Source: Rhizophagus clarus | Taxonomy: Eukaryota > Glomeromycota > Glomeromycetes > Glomerales > Glomeraceae | Assembly: GCA_015698045.1 (NCBI GenBank) | Contig: BLAL01000236.1 | Coordinates: 124,001 to 188,000, forward strand | Direction of reading: 5' to 3' | DNA length: 64,000 nucleotides | The notes under the pieces: model-generated | Told to the model about the DNA's origin: nothing | Databases searched by the model: none | What the model saw: only the letters and a program-made list of their open reading frames with translations | In this document: positions 37,131-48,530 of the stretch, piece after piece | Position numbering within the stretch: the first letter of the stretch is position 1 | How the letters are laid out: each line of letters begins with the position of its first letter | Translations under genes and position numbers: made by a program

Positions 37131-39733
37131 AATATATACACACAACTGAACATGTACAGAACAATATTTATTCATTAGATATTTTATAAATTTATGTAAA
37201 TGTAATATATGTAATTTTATTTTAATAAGTTTAAATCTAAAATTATAATAAAATTTCAATTTTCCAATCTTCCACCATTTTTCACTATACTTATTGTAAA
37301 GCTTTAGATTTTTCATGAATTCTGGACGTTAAGTTGTAAGTTGTTGTCTTTTCATCTTTTTATCCTCTCTGGCTTCTTTTGCCCTCCCTATATATTATAA
37401 GAAAATATTTAAAATGAAAAATTAGTTAACACGCGCATTTAAATAACATTTGTTAGTATACATAGAATAAATAATGAATGTGAGAAGGGAAGTAAGAGCA
37501 ACATAGTTATTGTTAAGATATAAATAAAAAAGAGGTAAAATAAACAATAGTTAGTATTCACTCATCTTTAAAGAAGTTCGTCAAAATCGATATGGTACAC
37601 AATTCGTTTCTGATCGCAGGAAATTAAAATACGGCTGTGTTCGTTGAGAAGTCTTATTTATCACGTTGCGAATTAGCTAATTCTACAAAATATGTACATT
37701 GATCAATCGATCAATCAATCAACACAACCATAAGATGACATGACCACTACATTTCACCGCTAACAATGGCGGTAATTAGTTCTCACTTCTTTTGTCTTTG
37801 AAGTATCTGTTACTAGATAGTATATAATTCGACGTATGGTTTAACAAAAAAAAGTCCGCTCTTGATGTGGAAGGTACTTAGAAACCACCTTTTTTCCCGA
37901 TTAATGAGACCCTAAGTCAGAGGAGGCTGGCCTATCGGATACAAGTACCCTACAACTTCATCCCTAGGTAGTCAAAAATCTCAGGTGGTTCCAGACCACA
38001 GCGTACTACATGAAAAAAATAAAAAAACTATATGCATGATTATGATATTTCACCCTTCAGTTCAACTCTCATTAGAAAAATACATACCTACTATTACTTG
38101 CCATACATAATACCATTAGCCCCACTATAAAAATACTGATATCACTTTGATTAACTTTCGTCAGAAATCGAGTTTTCCGATTACTGAAAGTGGGAGTAAT
38201 TTAAAGATACCATCATGTTAATTTTTCTTAGACGAATTTTGCTAGGAATGAAGATCGGGCTGAAATTTTACTTTCCTCTAATGAAGTTCATCAAAATCGG
38301 TATATAAATATAAATATTCGTTTCTAATTGCTAAAAATGAAATAGTGTTATGTTATTAGAAGTGACATGTAATTAGTGACAAATAGTATTTTACCGGAAA
38401 ATGGGGACAGCAGTTTTGGCCAGTATTATGACATAAAGAAACTATATATGTGACAAGTTTTCACTACTTGGAAAAGTGGACGAGTGTGACACTGGAGACA
38501 AATATTTCTCCGCCAAATGGGAAAACAAAGAACCAGAAAAGCGTGAAAGATCAGTACAAATTACAAATATTCGCTTATCATTTTGATGAAATTTACCTTT
38601 TCTTGTATCCAATAGCTAGCAAACGCAAATGTAATTTTAAAGTCACACAGTAAAATGAAAAAATCGTTACAAATATTCGAATGCCACTTGAAAGAAAATA
38701 TAAATATAAAAATACCACCTCGATCAAATGTAAGGAGCAAAAGAAGCATTAAAATCATCAAAATAACATACGTCCTAAACGTAGAGAACGTCCCTTTGAT
38801 AGTCCAAAAGATATGAAGGGAAGGCTTAGCATTAATGATGAGATAGGAGGATATTTGAAATATACATATACACATATATATATATGTAACGTAAGGTAGC
38901 GTAATGTAACGTAGCATAGCGTAAGCATAAGCTATACTTTAAAGCCGTGTGAATTTTTCGCATCAAAGTACTAAAGTATCATAACGTAACGTAGCGATAG
39001 AGATAGTAGTAGAGGTTTTACGAAAAGAAATAGTGAAAGGTTAGTAGTAAATAACAGATTCTGTAACTGTCTCCAGAACAAAATCGGAATATTCTCGTTT
39101 CCGATTGTTGAATGTGAGAGTAAAAGTTAGAAGAAGTTTGCTACGAAAATAATTAAAATAATTAAAGTCATAACTCGTACAAGTAACTTACATATCGGTA
39201 TGTTAACTATTGAAGGAATTATATCAACCTAACCACTAGTTCCAGACACCATACGAGCGCAAGGCATTAGCAGTTTTGTTATGGGTGGTTCTATCCAACA
39301 GTAAACGGTGATATAATAAGTAAAAATAGACAAAAAATAGGTAACGCAATCGTAAAATGGCAAAAAAAAAATTTGCGAGTAGGGCAAAACGGAAAAAAAG
39401 TAATATTGTTATAAGCAGAGATCTGACCAATCAGACTAAAATTGATGATCAAATCGTGACCATTTTTGCACTATGACATAAATTTACGAGATATTTGTGT
39501 GATGTAAACTTGCCGTAATATACCAAATTTTTCCATGTTATACCAATTTTTTATATCATGTTAGCGAATTTTCTTATAACGATGCCAAACCCTACAAAAG
39601 CGAGTGGACTGTATTTATCACTATATTTATCAATAGCAGACATTATTTTGGAGAGAAGATGGACCATATTTGTTTGGAATTGACATTAATTGATATCGGT
39701 TTAATAATACTGTAAAAAAGTTTTATTTATATT
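37131..39733. other. Non-coding interior of element 2
   Basis: 2.6 kb without a supportable gene. It is AT-rich, with short similar phrases at 37570-37640, 38160-38340 and 39080-39130 (variants of TCATCAAAATCG and CGTTTCTAATTG or TTTCCGATTG), suggesting old internal duplication. A small GTAACGTA(A/G) cluster lies at 38885-38935. Open frames here are short, lack splice-consistent partners and are not reported. Confidence 0.5.
37925..38006 (+). other. Possible tRNA-derived (SINE-like) segment
   Basis: A box-A-like TGGCCTATCGG near 37929 is followed about 60 bases later by a box-B-like GGTTCCAGACC near 37993. GGTGG-TTCCAGA-CCAC could form a T arm. No complete cloverleaf can be drawn and no acceptor stem is visible, so this is at best a decayed tRNA-related element. 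Confidence 0.2.
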
Positions 39734-41323
39734 TTATTTTTTTTTACCGTATACTTTTCTTAATTTTCTCATACTTTCCTTCGATTGTTCATCCGAGCTA
39801 CTTTGATAGCTAAATGTCCCTTCATAATTCTCCTCTTCTTCTCCTACATTTCCCTCTTCTTTCTCTTCCTCTCTCTCGTCTCTTTCTTTTTCTTCTTCTT
39901 CCTCTCTCTCGTCTCTTTCTTTTTCTTCTTCTTCCTCTCTCTCGTCTCTTTCTTTTTCTTCTTCTTTCTCTCTCTCGTCTCTTTCTTTTTCTTCTTTATC
40001 TCTCTCATCTCTTTCTTTTTCATTCTCTTCATCTCTCTCGTCACTTTCTTCATAAAGATAAAAATCTTCATTTTCTCTAATTTTTTTCTATTAAAAAAAA
40101 AAAAATTTTAATATTATATACTATTTATACTATTTATGCAGATTTCAAATACTTACCAAATTTTTTATAAGAAACGGCTTGATTACTGTTTCATTAACGT
40201 GAATATCTGAATTTTCTGGGTTTAAAATTAGTTCACATGTGCTAATTGCGAAAGCAATTTGCGTCTGTGATACTGATTTTTTTCCTTTACCCAACTTTCT
40301 TATTATTGTTGATATATATGTCTCGCCCAAACTATTTATTTTTTTAAATAATTTATCATAACATAATTTAACGGCCGGTTCATTCTTCCATTCTTTGATA
40401 ATGGTTTCTCTGCTAGTTGTAGGAATGGGAGGGAGTTGGAGTTCTCGAAAAGTGACGGACATCGCGTTCTTTATATTACCAGTTAAAACACCTCGGATAC
40501 TTCGATGTTTTTCCAAAAGCTATAAGAAAAAATTAATTAATTTTCAATGTGTTAATATAAAATCGTAAAATTGCGCGATACTTACGTGGGATGATATATT
40601 ATTTTCGTAATAAATCACCCAATTATCGGGTCTTTTGAATTTGTTCATAAATTCTTTATGGTTTTCATTTATAAATGTCCTAGTGGCTTCTCGAAAATCA
40701 TCTGAATTCGGATATATTGAAGTTTCGAGCAATTTAGGAGCAATGTCTTTGATTACATTCTGTAAAATGATGTACATATAAAGTGATTGTTTAATTCACT
40801 GATTTTTAGGTCAAATTTTTATATCGAGTCTTACTTTTATAAATTCCGTGTCGTTATTTACGCCGTTATTACATGCTTCCTCTATCTTTGTTACTCTTGC
40901 TTCTAAAGACTTTTGATTTGAAATAATAGTTTCGAGTTTCGAAATGATCTTATTATTTTGACGCAAGATCTTCTCCAAAGTCGTTTCTATATAACAGCAG
41001 AATATATAATTAATCATTATTTTTCTTTACATATACATATTCGAATACATACCATCAGGAACTTCAGGACACTTTTTTTTTTTTGATTTTGAGCTGGCTT
41101 CAGGAACTTCAGGACACTTGTTTTTTTTTGATTTTGAGCTGGATTCTATATAGCAGTAGAATATATAATTAACCATTATTTTTCTTTACATATAACAAAT
41201 AATATATATTCGAATCATACCATCAGAAGCTTCACCTTCATCAATTCTTTTTCATTTGTTAACATCAACCGGACGCTTGGTTTTTTTTGAACTGCTAGAT
41301 TCGATATAATTAGCTTTATTCAT
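39734..41323 (-). pseudogene. Six-exon gene of unknown function with coiled coil and charged repeats
   Basis: Exons (minus strand): 41323-41221, 41145-41053, 40986-40835, 40759-40586, 40519-40157, 40087-39734. All five introns have GTA(A/T)G donors and TAG/CAG acceptors, and phases match throughout, giving 412 residues plus stop if one codon is ignored. That codon is an in-frame TGA at 41254-41252 (codon 24) in a Lys/Arg cluster, consistent with CGA mutated to TGA. Regions: Ser/Lys-rich N-terminus with a duplicated SSKSKK-x-KCPEVP unit; a coiled coil (TLEKILRQNNKIISKLETII) at about residues 65-105; a conserved-looking globular part at about 115-295; an 11-residue tandem repeat (KERDEREEEEE type) and a basic tail ending GKKK. 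No family recognised; the Lys/Arg clusters suggest a nuclear protein. Read-through, an alternative start or a sequencing error could still leave it functional. Confidence 0.7.
39860..40045 (-). repeat. 33-bp coding tandem repeat (Glu/Arg-rich)
   Basis: About five copies of a 33-base unit, read on the minus strand as KERDEREEEEE, inside the last exon of the gene at 39734-41323. The middle copies are almost identical. Antisense Phe/Leu-rich open frames across this block are artefacts of the repeat. Confidence 0.88.
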
Positions 41324-43400
41324 TGTAAATAGATAATTTGAGGATAGTGGGAAGAACTTAATTAAAACCAAGTTTAACGAACTGAGTTAGAATTACCGGT
41401 TGAAGAAGAGAACAACAAAGTATTTATAAATATTTTTATAAGTTTAAATTTAATACTTGCCGCATTCGCAAAAGTTTATTTTTTTTTTTTTATGGCAAAC
41501 TGGCATCGCTTATTGAAAAATGCAAAGGGGTGGGTATTCTTTTTTTGCGACAAATCATGCGAAAAATGCAAAGGGTTAATATAAGCGAACAATATACTAG
41601 ATGGGGCGATTCTTTTTTTTTGTAAAAAAAAGGAAATTTAGCATCATATTCATTTTGTAAAGAATGCAAAGAGGTGTGAAATGTCACTAGAAGATATTGA
41701 CTTACATAATTTTACACAAAAATTCAGGAAAGAAAAGAGATCATTTGATAAAAGAAGTAAAAAATCCAAGTCAATTCACATTATCCTTGTAGTCTCCGGG
41801 ATTCCAAAAATTTTTGAAAGGATGAAGTCTAATAGATAGAAGTTACTGTTAGTATGTGTGCAGATCATTGTACGAAGGCTGATGTACCTACAATATTAAT
41901 AAAGAGAATGTTAAAAAAACCGTGATTCTTTTTTTTTCGTGTAAAAAAAGGAAATTTAGCATATTTTTTTTGCAAAAAACGTAAAGGAGTGCGAAATGTC
42001 TTGCATATTTTCATACAAAAAGCTAAAATAATAATTTTGAAAAAAATAAAAGAAAAAAAAAAACCATGAAGTGAAACATAGAATAAAGAAAGAAGACCTG
42101 AAACTTATATTTTTTCATTGATTTAATTTTGATGTCTAAGCCCACTAGATCCGAATATTTTCATGAAACTGATCTCGTAAGGTTTTGCGTCAGTCTCAAA
42201 AAAATCAGACATTAGTTACGTTAACTTATTATATCCGTTGTATATCCATTAGTAATATGATAATTACTAAATTTGAATTAGATTACGCAGTGGTGCATAG
42301 TTGAATTCTATAAGTCATTTATTATTTTGATTACTATTTTTATTAAAGTCAAACCATCCAATGAATACAATAACGTTACGAAACCTGTTCCGATAGTCAA
42401 TTACAAACCCGGGTAATAATGGGTCACGGACTACTACTCTAACACTCCAATTTAGTATTTTTTTTCATTTCCTATGACGAAAGAAAATTTGTGTCTTCCT
42501 TTTCTTTATGTTGATAAAGTAACCATTCGAAAATTAAATATTGTTAATCACTTTAAAAGAAGATATTACAGGAATTAATTGCTGAACAATTTATGTCATT
42601 GTTGTCGCGCCCGTGTAATTTTATTAAATTTTACGCTGATTCTGGACTGGAACCAAAGGCTTACATTAATTAATTAGATATCACAGGAATTAATTGCATG
42701 TCATTATGTGTCGTTGTTGTCGCGCCCATGTAATTTTATTAAATTTTACGCTGATTCCGGACCGGAACCAAAGGATGGGCAGATGTAAATAAAATAAAAA
42801 TTTTTTCGCATTGAAGGTGATAAAATGCCACGAAATGTCATAATAAATAAAGATTTTTTAATATTATCAGCTTTATTTATAGTGTAATTATAAATATCAT
42901 CCACATACAATGGTAAAAAGACGGATAAAATTTTTTAATAAGGAAATTTTATGTATTATTTGCATTTGGTAGTAAAAAAATGACACTTGTTGTATTATAT
43001 CGAGGGGACAATCGAGTTTTATTGCTTTTTTTTAGTTGCAGCACTGTAAACATTATTCCTCAAAACCTGTAATGTTCTGTAAATGACAAACCGTAGGTGT
43101 GTTTTGGGCGGAAACACTGCGTCTAAAATGATTTACAAATATTAGATTCAGAAGTTTCAAAGATAGTTTCAGCTTATATTGAACGAAACATGAGTGAAAC
43201 GTTTTGAATTTTGAAAATAGTTTCAAAACATTGATTATCGTGAATTGGCGCAATTTTTTGATTCATTTGAAATACGTCACAAGAGGTAAATTTTTATAAA
43301 TTGACGAAAGCGAGAGAAATTTTTTATTGTAAAGTTTAAATTCGACATAAAAAAGCGATAAAGTTTAAATTCAAGTAAACAAAATACTCTCAAAATATCT
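41324..43400. other. Intergenic region with direct repeats, element 2
   Basis: No supportable gene. About 75 bases near 41608-41685 (GATTC, T-run, GTAAAAAAAAGGAAATTTAGCA) recur at 41930-41998. Two copies of the roughly 105-130-base TGTCGCGCCC...GGAACCAAAGG unit lie at 42570-42778. The remainder is AT-rich. The first exon of transposase copy 2 may start in its last 100 bases. Confidence 0.55.
42570..42778 (+). repeat. Dispersed GTCGCGCCC/GGAACCAAAGG repeat, two direct copies
   Basis: Two copies of a unit containing AGGAATTAATTGC, TCATTGTTGTCGCGCCC, AATTTTATTAAATTTTACGC and a GACTGGAACCAAAGG end. An inverted copy lies at 47536-47640 and three direct copies at 56565-56900. The copies at 42570 and 47640 flank transposase 2 and the tail-anchored gene as inverted repeats of about 90 bases, so they could be old terminal repeats of a smaller element. 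Confidence 0.8.
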
Positions 43401-46312
43401 TTCAAATGCCCATTTTGTCCAAGATATTTTAGCACAAGGTCTGCATATACTCAACATAAAAATCATTGTATACCATCTACTAATAATAATAGCGATAGTG
43501 AAAGTAATGATAATGATATTGAGGTAAGAAACAGAAATTATTTAAATTTTTCTTTAAACATAATTCCTAATTTTATACTAAATTTAGATGGTCCATGAAA
43601 ATTTAAATGAAGACTTTTCTGATAATGAAAGTATTGACTCAGAAATAAATGATCAGAGTTTTCAAAGTAAGATGTCAATTTCGGAGACCGATGAAATTGA
43701 TCAAAATGAAAATGTCGATGAAAATATCTTGGGAGATTTTGATTCAGAACCAAGTGAAGAACCCGAAGATTCTGACTCAGAATTAAATGAGGAAGAATTC
43801 GAACCAGAAATTAATGCAACGTATCCAAATGAAGCATATGGTGATTTAATGTCATTGGTTACAAAACATAAACTTAGCAATGTGACAGGCAATGCTATAA
43901 TTAAATTTTTTAACAAACATGCAAATTTAAATAAATCCCCTCTTTCAAAATCTATCGAACAAGGTCATAAATTTATGAATAATATGAATCTACCAAGTTT
44001 AAAGTATACTAAAACTTGTGTAATAAATTATAAAAATAATGAGTATTTTCTTTATCATCGGTCTATAATAAATTGTATAAAAAACATATTGTCAATTCCT
44101 GACATATCACAAAATTTTGCGCTAACTTTTGAAAAAGTTAAGGTAATTATTTATATACTAGTACTTTCATATAACTTAAAAATGTAGAATATATACTAAT
44201 CATTATTAACTTAAAGCATAATGAAGAAAGAGTGTATGGTGAGCAGAATACTGGAACATGGTGGAAAAATACAGAAGCACTCTTGCCAATTGGTGCCAAG
44301 CTTTTATCTTTAATATTGTATTCAGACGCTACAAATGTTGACACACTGGGGAAAAGTCAACTTCATCCAATTTACTTGTCAATTGGTAATATTAAAAATT
44401 GGAGGCGCAACAAACAAGATGCAAAACAATTATTAGGATACTTGCCAATCCTAAAATCTAAAGATAATACTGAGAGAAAGTCTGAAACATTTAAGAAAGC
44501 TGTCTGAGAGTGCTTTCATAGATCCTTAGAAAAGTTACTAGATCCTCTATTAAAATTAAATAAAAAGGGTATTGATCTAACTTTGAATAACGAAACTATT
44601 TGGTTCCATCCTCAGATTTCAATTATAATTTCTGACTGGCCGGAAGCTGCAACGTATTGTCTTACGTATAAATCATCAATGTCAAACCATCCTTGTCATT
44701 TTTGTCTGGTCGCAAGAGACAATCTTGCTGATCTTAATTTACAATTTGATGATATAACAACGCGAACTCACCTTAATATGCAGGAACATTTTAATCAAGG
44801 CACAGTAAATTCCGTTAGCATTGAAAATATATATAATTTTTTTTGAAAATTACCGTAAGTTTACGCAATATTTGTTATACCGGTATTTATTTATCTTATT
44901 AATATATTACTTATTAATTTATTTTAAGTAATGTAAATATCTATCAAGCCACAGTGCCCGATAGATTACATCATCTCGATTTAGGTCTTTTCCATTATCA
45001 AATCGATTATACGAAGAAACTTTTAGAGGAACAATGCGGAAAATCTTTAGTAGATGAAATAGATCATCGATTAGCCAAAATACCAAGATTTCCTGGGTTG
45101 AAGATCTTTACAAATGGAATACAAACATTAGCCAGACTAACAGCCGATGAATATCGCAATCTGATGAAAATAATGATTTTTGTGGTGGATAATTTATATG
45201 AAAATAATGAGAATATTGAAAATTTTGTAAAGAATGAAGATCTGACAAAACTTTATGAAGCTTGGAATGAAATGTATGCAATTAGTCGATATGAAAATTT
45301 TAAAGAAAGTGATTTGATCAAATTTCAGGAATCGATAAATGAATGGTCTCAAATGTTTGTCAAAACTCTCCAACATATGTCCCCCTCGGGACTGAAATTA
45401 CCAAAACTGCATTCATGGGTATACCATATAGTTGATTCGATTTGATCTTTTGGTGCAGTTAATGGATACACTACAGAGACTTACGAAAGTCTTCACAAAG
45501 AATATGTCAAAAATCCATACCGATTAAGTAATAAAAAAAATATCGAGATACAATTAATGCAAATAGTAAGTATTATAAAATTACGTACTTATACAATGAA
45601 GATTTTTAATTGATTAAATTTTTTTATAGATTCGACGGCGATCAATAATAAATATAACCCATCGAACACCAAATTTAGCAATCACCCCCCGTACATTTAA
45701 ATTCGCGGCTAAACATTTTGAATTTTTGCTAAAAGATGCGCACGATTTCTTTGTAGAACAGGCGGAAAATTCTAATATAGATAACAGAATGAAATCTGGG
45801 TTTAAAAATTTTTCTGAATGTTTAAATCTGTATATAGATCACGAAAATATTGCAGATAAAGGCAAAGTGACTATATACGGATCAGTTATAATAGAAAATG
45901 GTGCAATAATACGTGCAACTAATAGTTATTACGGCAAACCTTGGTTTAGTAATGTGTTGATTCGCATGGACTCTGATGAATTATTTGATTATGCTTCTGA
46001 TCAAGGCATTTGTTATGGGCAGGTAATTATTTAATTTATTGGTACAAATTATTTAAATGACGTTACTAAATTAAAATATTTTTGAAGATTTTGTTAATAG
46101 CAAGGATAGATTTTGAAGATCTGTTAAATCTCGCATTAATTCAATGGTATGACTTCAAATCTGAAAGTCATCCATATCTTTATGGATGCCCTTTACTAGA
46201 ACTTACAGAAATCTATAATTTTATCGATATTGAGACTATACAAAATATTGTACATATAGTACCCCGGTTTGATAAGTCAAATGAATATTTTGTAAACAAA
46301 TATATATTTTAA
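43401..46312 (+). pseudogene. Plavaka-type transposase, copy 2 (six exons, three stops)
   Basis: Exons: 43401(or earlier)-43523, 43588-44142, 44217-44854, 44929-45565, 45630-46022, 46088-46312; phases match across all five introns, giving about 856 residues. N-terminal Cys/His finger (CPFCPRYFSTRSAYTQHKNHC) from 43407, acidic linker, then the core: YSDATNVDTLGK (Asp at 44325), HPCHFC near 44693, PDRLHHLDLG (first Asp at 44960), FPGLK near 45090, C-terminal NEYFVNKYIF. In-frame TGAs at 44505 (likely CGA), 44844 (likely TGG, since copy 1 has FW here) and 45443 (likely CGA). No ATG is visible in frame just upstream of the finger. This is the only transposase inside element 2 besides the nested hAT, so it is the likely source of mobility in the past. 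Confidence 0.82.
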
Positions 46313-47109
46313 ATTTAGTTATAACGACAAATAAATATTGAAATAAATTTTTAGCCGTCATAATGGTGGTCATGGTAAAGAAGAAAAAAAAATAATAATA
46401 ATAATTGAATAATATATTAGAGAACCCTTTTCAATAATATAATAATTATTTTTTTCATAAGCAAATAGTAACAACTCCATTATTATAAAATAATATATAT
46501 TTAATAAGTGATTTATAAAAAAGAGATTTATTTATTTATTTATTATGTTATCATATAAATGTATGTAAAAAAATTTTTTTAACTCTATATGCAAGAAATA
46601 ATTAAAAATTTAAAACATATTATAATTAACTGGTACTTGTTCGCTATCAATAATTATATTGATACCCAAGTTGCACGACGAGGACGTCAGTACCAACGCA
46701 ACCCAAAAAATAATTACAAATAACTATCAGTTATACAACGCCTTATCCAGAAGGGCCGAATAGAGAAGGACGTTCACAGTAGGCCATCCTTCGTATATCA
46801 GGTCTGGGTACCTGACTGAAAACTTTCGCAAACTGTGGCCACGAAGTGCTTTCAGTTCTCTATTCTACCAGTTGTATAACGCCGTTAGGATGACCATTAT
46901 TCATAATTAATTGAGAAAAGAATAATTTTTTTGATATATTTATATAAATTATTTTTTTACAATGATGTGAATTCTAGCATTAAAAATTCGTGATTTATTA
47001 ACAAATTTAGAAATTGACCCAATTTCAAGATTATCAATCAACTTACACATATTATAGCCGTATAAATAAACCGCCCCTGCATCCGGCTACAACTAATGAA
47101 ATTTTTAAT
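46313..47109. other. Intergenic region with an imperfect hairpin
   Basis: AT-rich to about 46650. At 46625-46710 a segment (complement TGATACTGACGTCC-like) matches 52285-52365 in inverted orientation. At 46731-46885 an imperfect inverted repeat has GTTATACAAC and GAATAGAGAA on the left and TTCTCTATTC and GTTGTATAAC on the right, about 155 bases end to end; it is MITE-like without a visible target duplication. It is followed by the upstream region of the tail-anchored gene. Confidence 0.5.
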
Positions 47110-47504
47110 ATGACCTCTCCCTCGAGAAAAAAAAATCGTACAATATATTTTAGTCGCAAAGTGCATCGCCAACAGCAAGGACAACAATCGGTAATTATCA
47201 ATGACATAATAAAATATAATATAATTATTGTTAAATTAACTTAAATTAATTTCATTAGAAACAAAATCAGAATTTGGACGAAGCCCTTGCTAACTTAATT
47301 AATAACGTGTATATTAGTAATCAGGATAATAATTTCATACCAAGAGAATGGTATGAAAAATTATGGAAGGACTTTCAAGCTCTTGAAAGGAATTATGATA
47401 ATTTAAATATTAGATTTAAATTTGGGTTGGGTCTATGGAGATTAGTTTTAATTTTTACATTATTATGTTTTCTAGTATTTTTTATAAATAAATTCTTTTT
47501 ATGA
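47110..47504 (+). CDS. Small tail-anchored membrane protein (two exons)
   Basis: Exons 47110-47190 and 47259-47504, intron with GTAATT donor and TTAG acceptor, phase 0; 108 residues. The start is the first ATG after an in-frame TAG at 47008; an upstream exon using that TAG as acceptor is possible. N-terminus basic and Gln-rich (SRKKNR, HRQQQGQQ), middle acidic and soluble (residues 30-80), then one hydrophobic C-terminal segment (about residues 87-105, LVLIFTLLCFLVFFI) and a short NKFFL tail. This is the layout of a tail-anchored protein of internal membranes. It is intact, unlike the transposase 800 bases upstream on the same strand. No family recognised. Confidence 0.6.
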
Positions 47505-47884
47505 TAAAGAAACTTTACATTGAATTATACACTGCAATTTAGCCTTTGGTTCCAGTCCGGAATCAGCGTAAAGTTTAATAAAATTACACGGACGCGGCCA
47601 ATGATATAATTATTGTTCAGTCATTAATTCCTTAATTAATGTATGTTCCGTTTAGCTCATTAAACTGCATGACGATTGCGATGATATTCTATAGGGCTGA
47701 TATTTCCTACGATAGAGCTAAATTCTCATCACGAAAATACCTTCCAAATATTTTTATTTCAAAAAAAAAAATTAACATTGGTAGTAGTATCATTATATAA
47801 TCTAGACCTAGGGTTTTTTATAATATTTATTGAAAGAATACAAAGAAAGAATACAAAGAAAATAAAAATCAAAAACATTATTGA
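47505..47884. repeat. Inverted copy of the GGAACCAAAGG repeat and adjoining block
   Basis: 47536-47640 is the complement of the dispersed unit at 42570 and 56565. 47690-47860 is the complement of a block at 56900-57090 (TAGATTATATAATGATACTA, a long T-run, and a GAGAATTTAGC motif). The order of unit and block differs between the two places, so they are not simple paired ends. The block directly follows the stop of the split coiled-coil gene on the minus strand, so it is probably that gene's 3' flank. Confidence 0.7.
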
Positions 47885-48003
47885 TTATTTTTGATTATTT
47901 TCCCATTTAAAGTATTCATCCAAACTTTTGAATGAAGGTTGTGACGAAGATTGAGACTGTGATGATGATGACAACGACGATGATGATTGCTGTGCATGCT
48001 GTG
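47885..48003 (-). pseudogene. C-terminal part of a coiled-coil gene split by the hAT
   Basis: Read on the minus strand: the target-duplication copy CACAGCAT, then Gln/Ser-rich codons (QQSSSSLSSSSQSQSSSQPS) and a final KSLDEYFKWENNQK before TAA at 47887-47885. Its frame is the same as that of the N-terminal part at 52767-53051 once one 8-base copy is removed. The combined coding length without the insertion is 396 bases, or 131 residues plus stop. Confidence 0.85.
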
Positions 48004-48195
48004 TAAGGTTGCTTGCCAAAACTAGTGAGTTTCGGCATGCCGAAACTGCCAAAACTGGCGAAACTAGGTTTCGGCAAGCAGCCAAAAATGCCGAAATGCC
48101 AAAACTGCCGAAACTGCCGAAATGCTGAAACAGTTTCGGCATTTTGGCATAGTTTCGGCATAATATATATTAATACTTTAATATAGTTTCGGCAT
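48004..48195. repeat. Left subterminal GCCGAAA clusters of the hAT
   Basis: Some fifteen copies of GCCGAAA(C/T) or its complement TTTCGGC, spaced about 9-10 bases apart and in both orientations, start just inside the inverted end. A minus-strand open frame through here is a product of this repeat. hAT transposases bind short subterminal repeats, so these are likely binding sites. Confidence 0.85.
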
Positions 48196-48530
48196 AGTTT
48201 CATTTTTCTAATAATGTAATTAGTGTAACAAAATAAAATTCAGCCACCACATGACACACAACCAATCATATCTGATGGTCATTCAGGAAATGATCTGACA
48301 TCATTAATATCAAAGATAATCAATTACTTTTCGTCCTTTAACTCCTTTAACTCCTTTTTTTATTTATCATTTTACTGTTATAATCCCCAACTGTTACGGC
48401 TATACCTTGAAATTTGAACCAAATCATATGATTATCTGTTATGGATTTTTTAAATTACTTCGTGTTTGCCTTGCATTACTTTTTTTACTTAAACACGTAC
48501 AAAATAAAAAAACTTTATACACATTTCAAT

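Noticed and set aside
39785-40111. Phe/Leu-rich plus-strand frame resembling a membrane protein
   Set aside because: Antisense of the Glu/Arg-rich repeat exon of the minus-strand gene, whose splice phases fit across six exons.
46731-46885. Inverted repeat as a defined MITE
   Set aside because: The arms match only in short blocks and no target duplication is visible, so it is listed only as a hairpin.
47916-48203. Minus-strand frames across the hAT left end
   Set aside because: Produced by GCCGAAA repeats; only the part from 48003 down to 47885 is genuine coding sequence, left over from the split gene.
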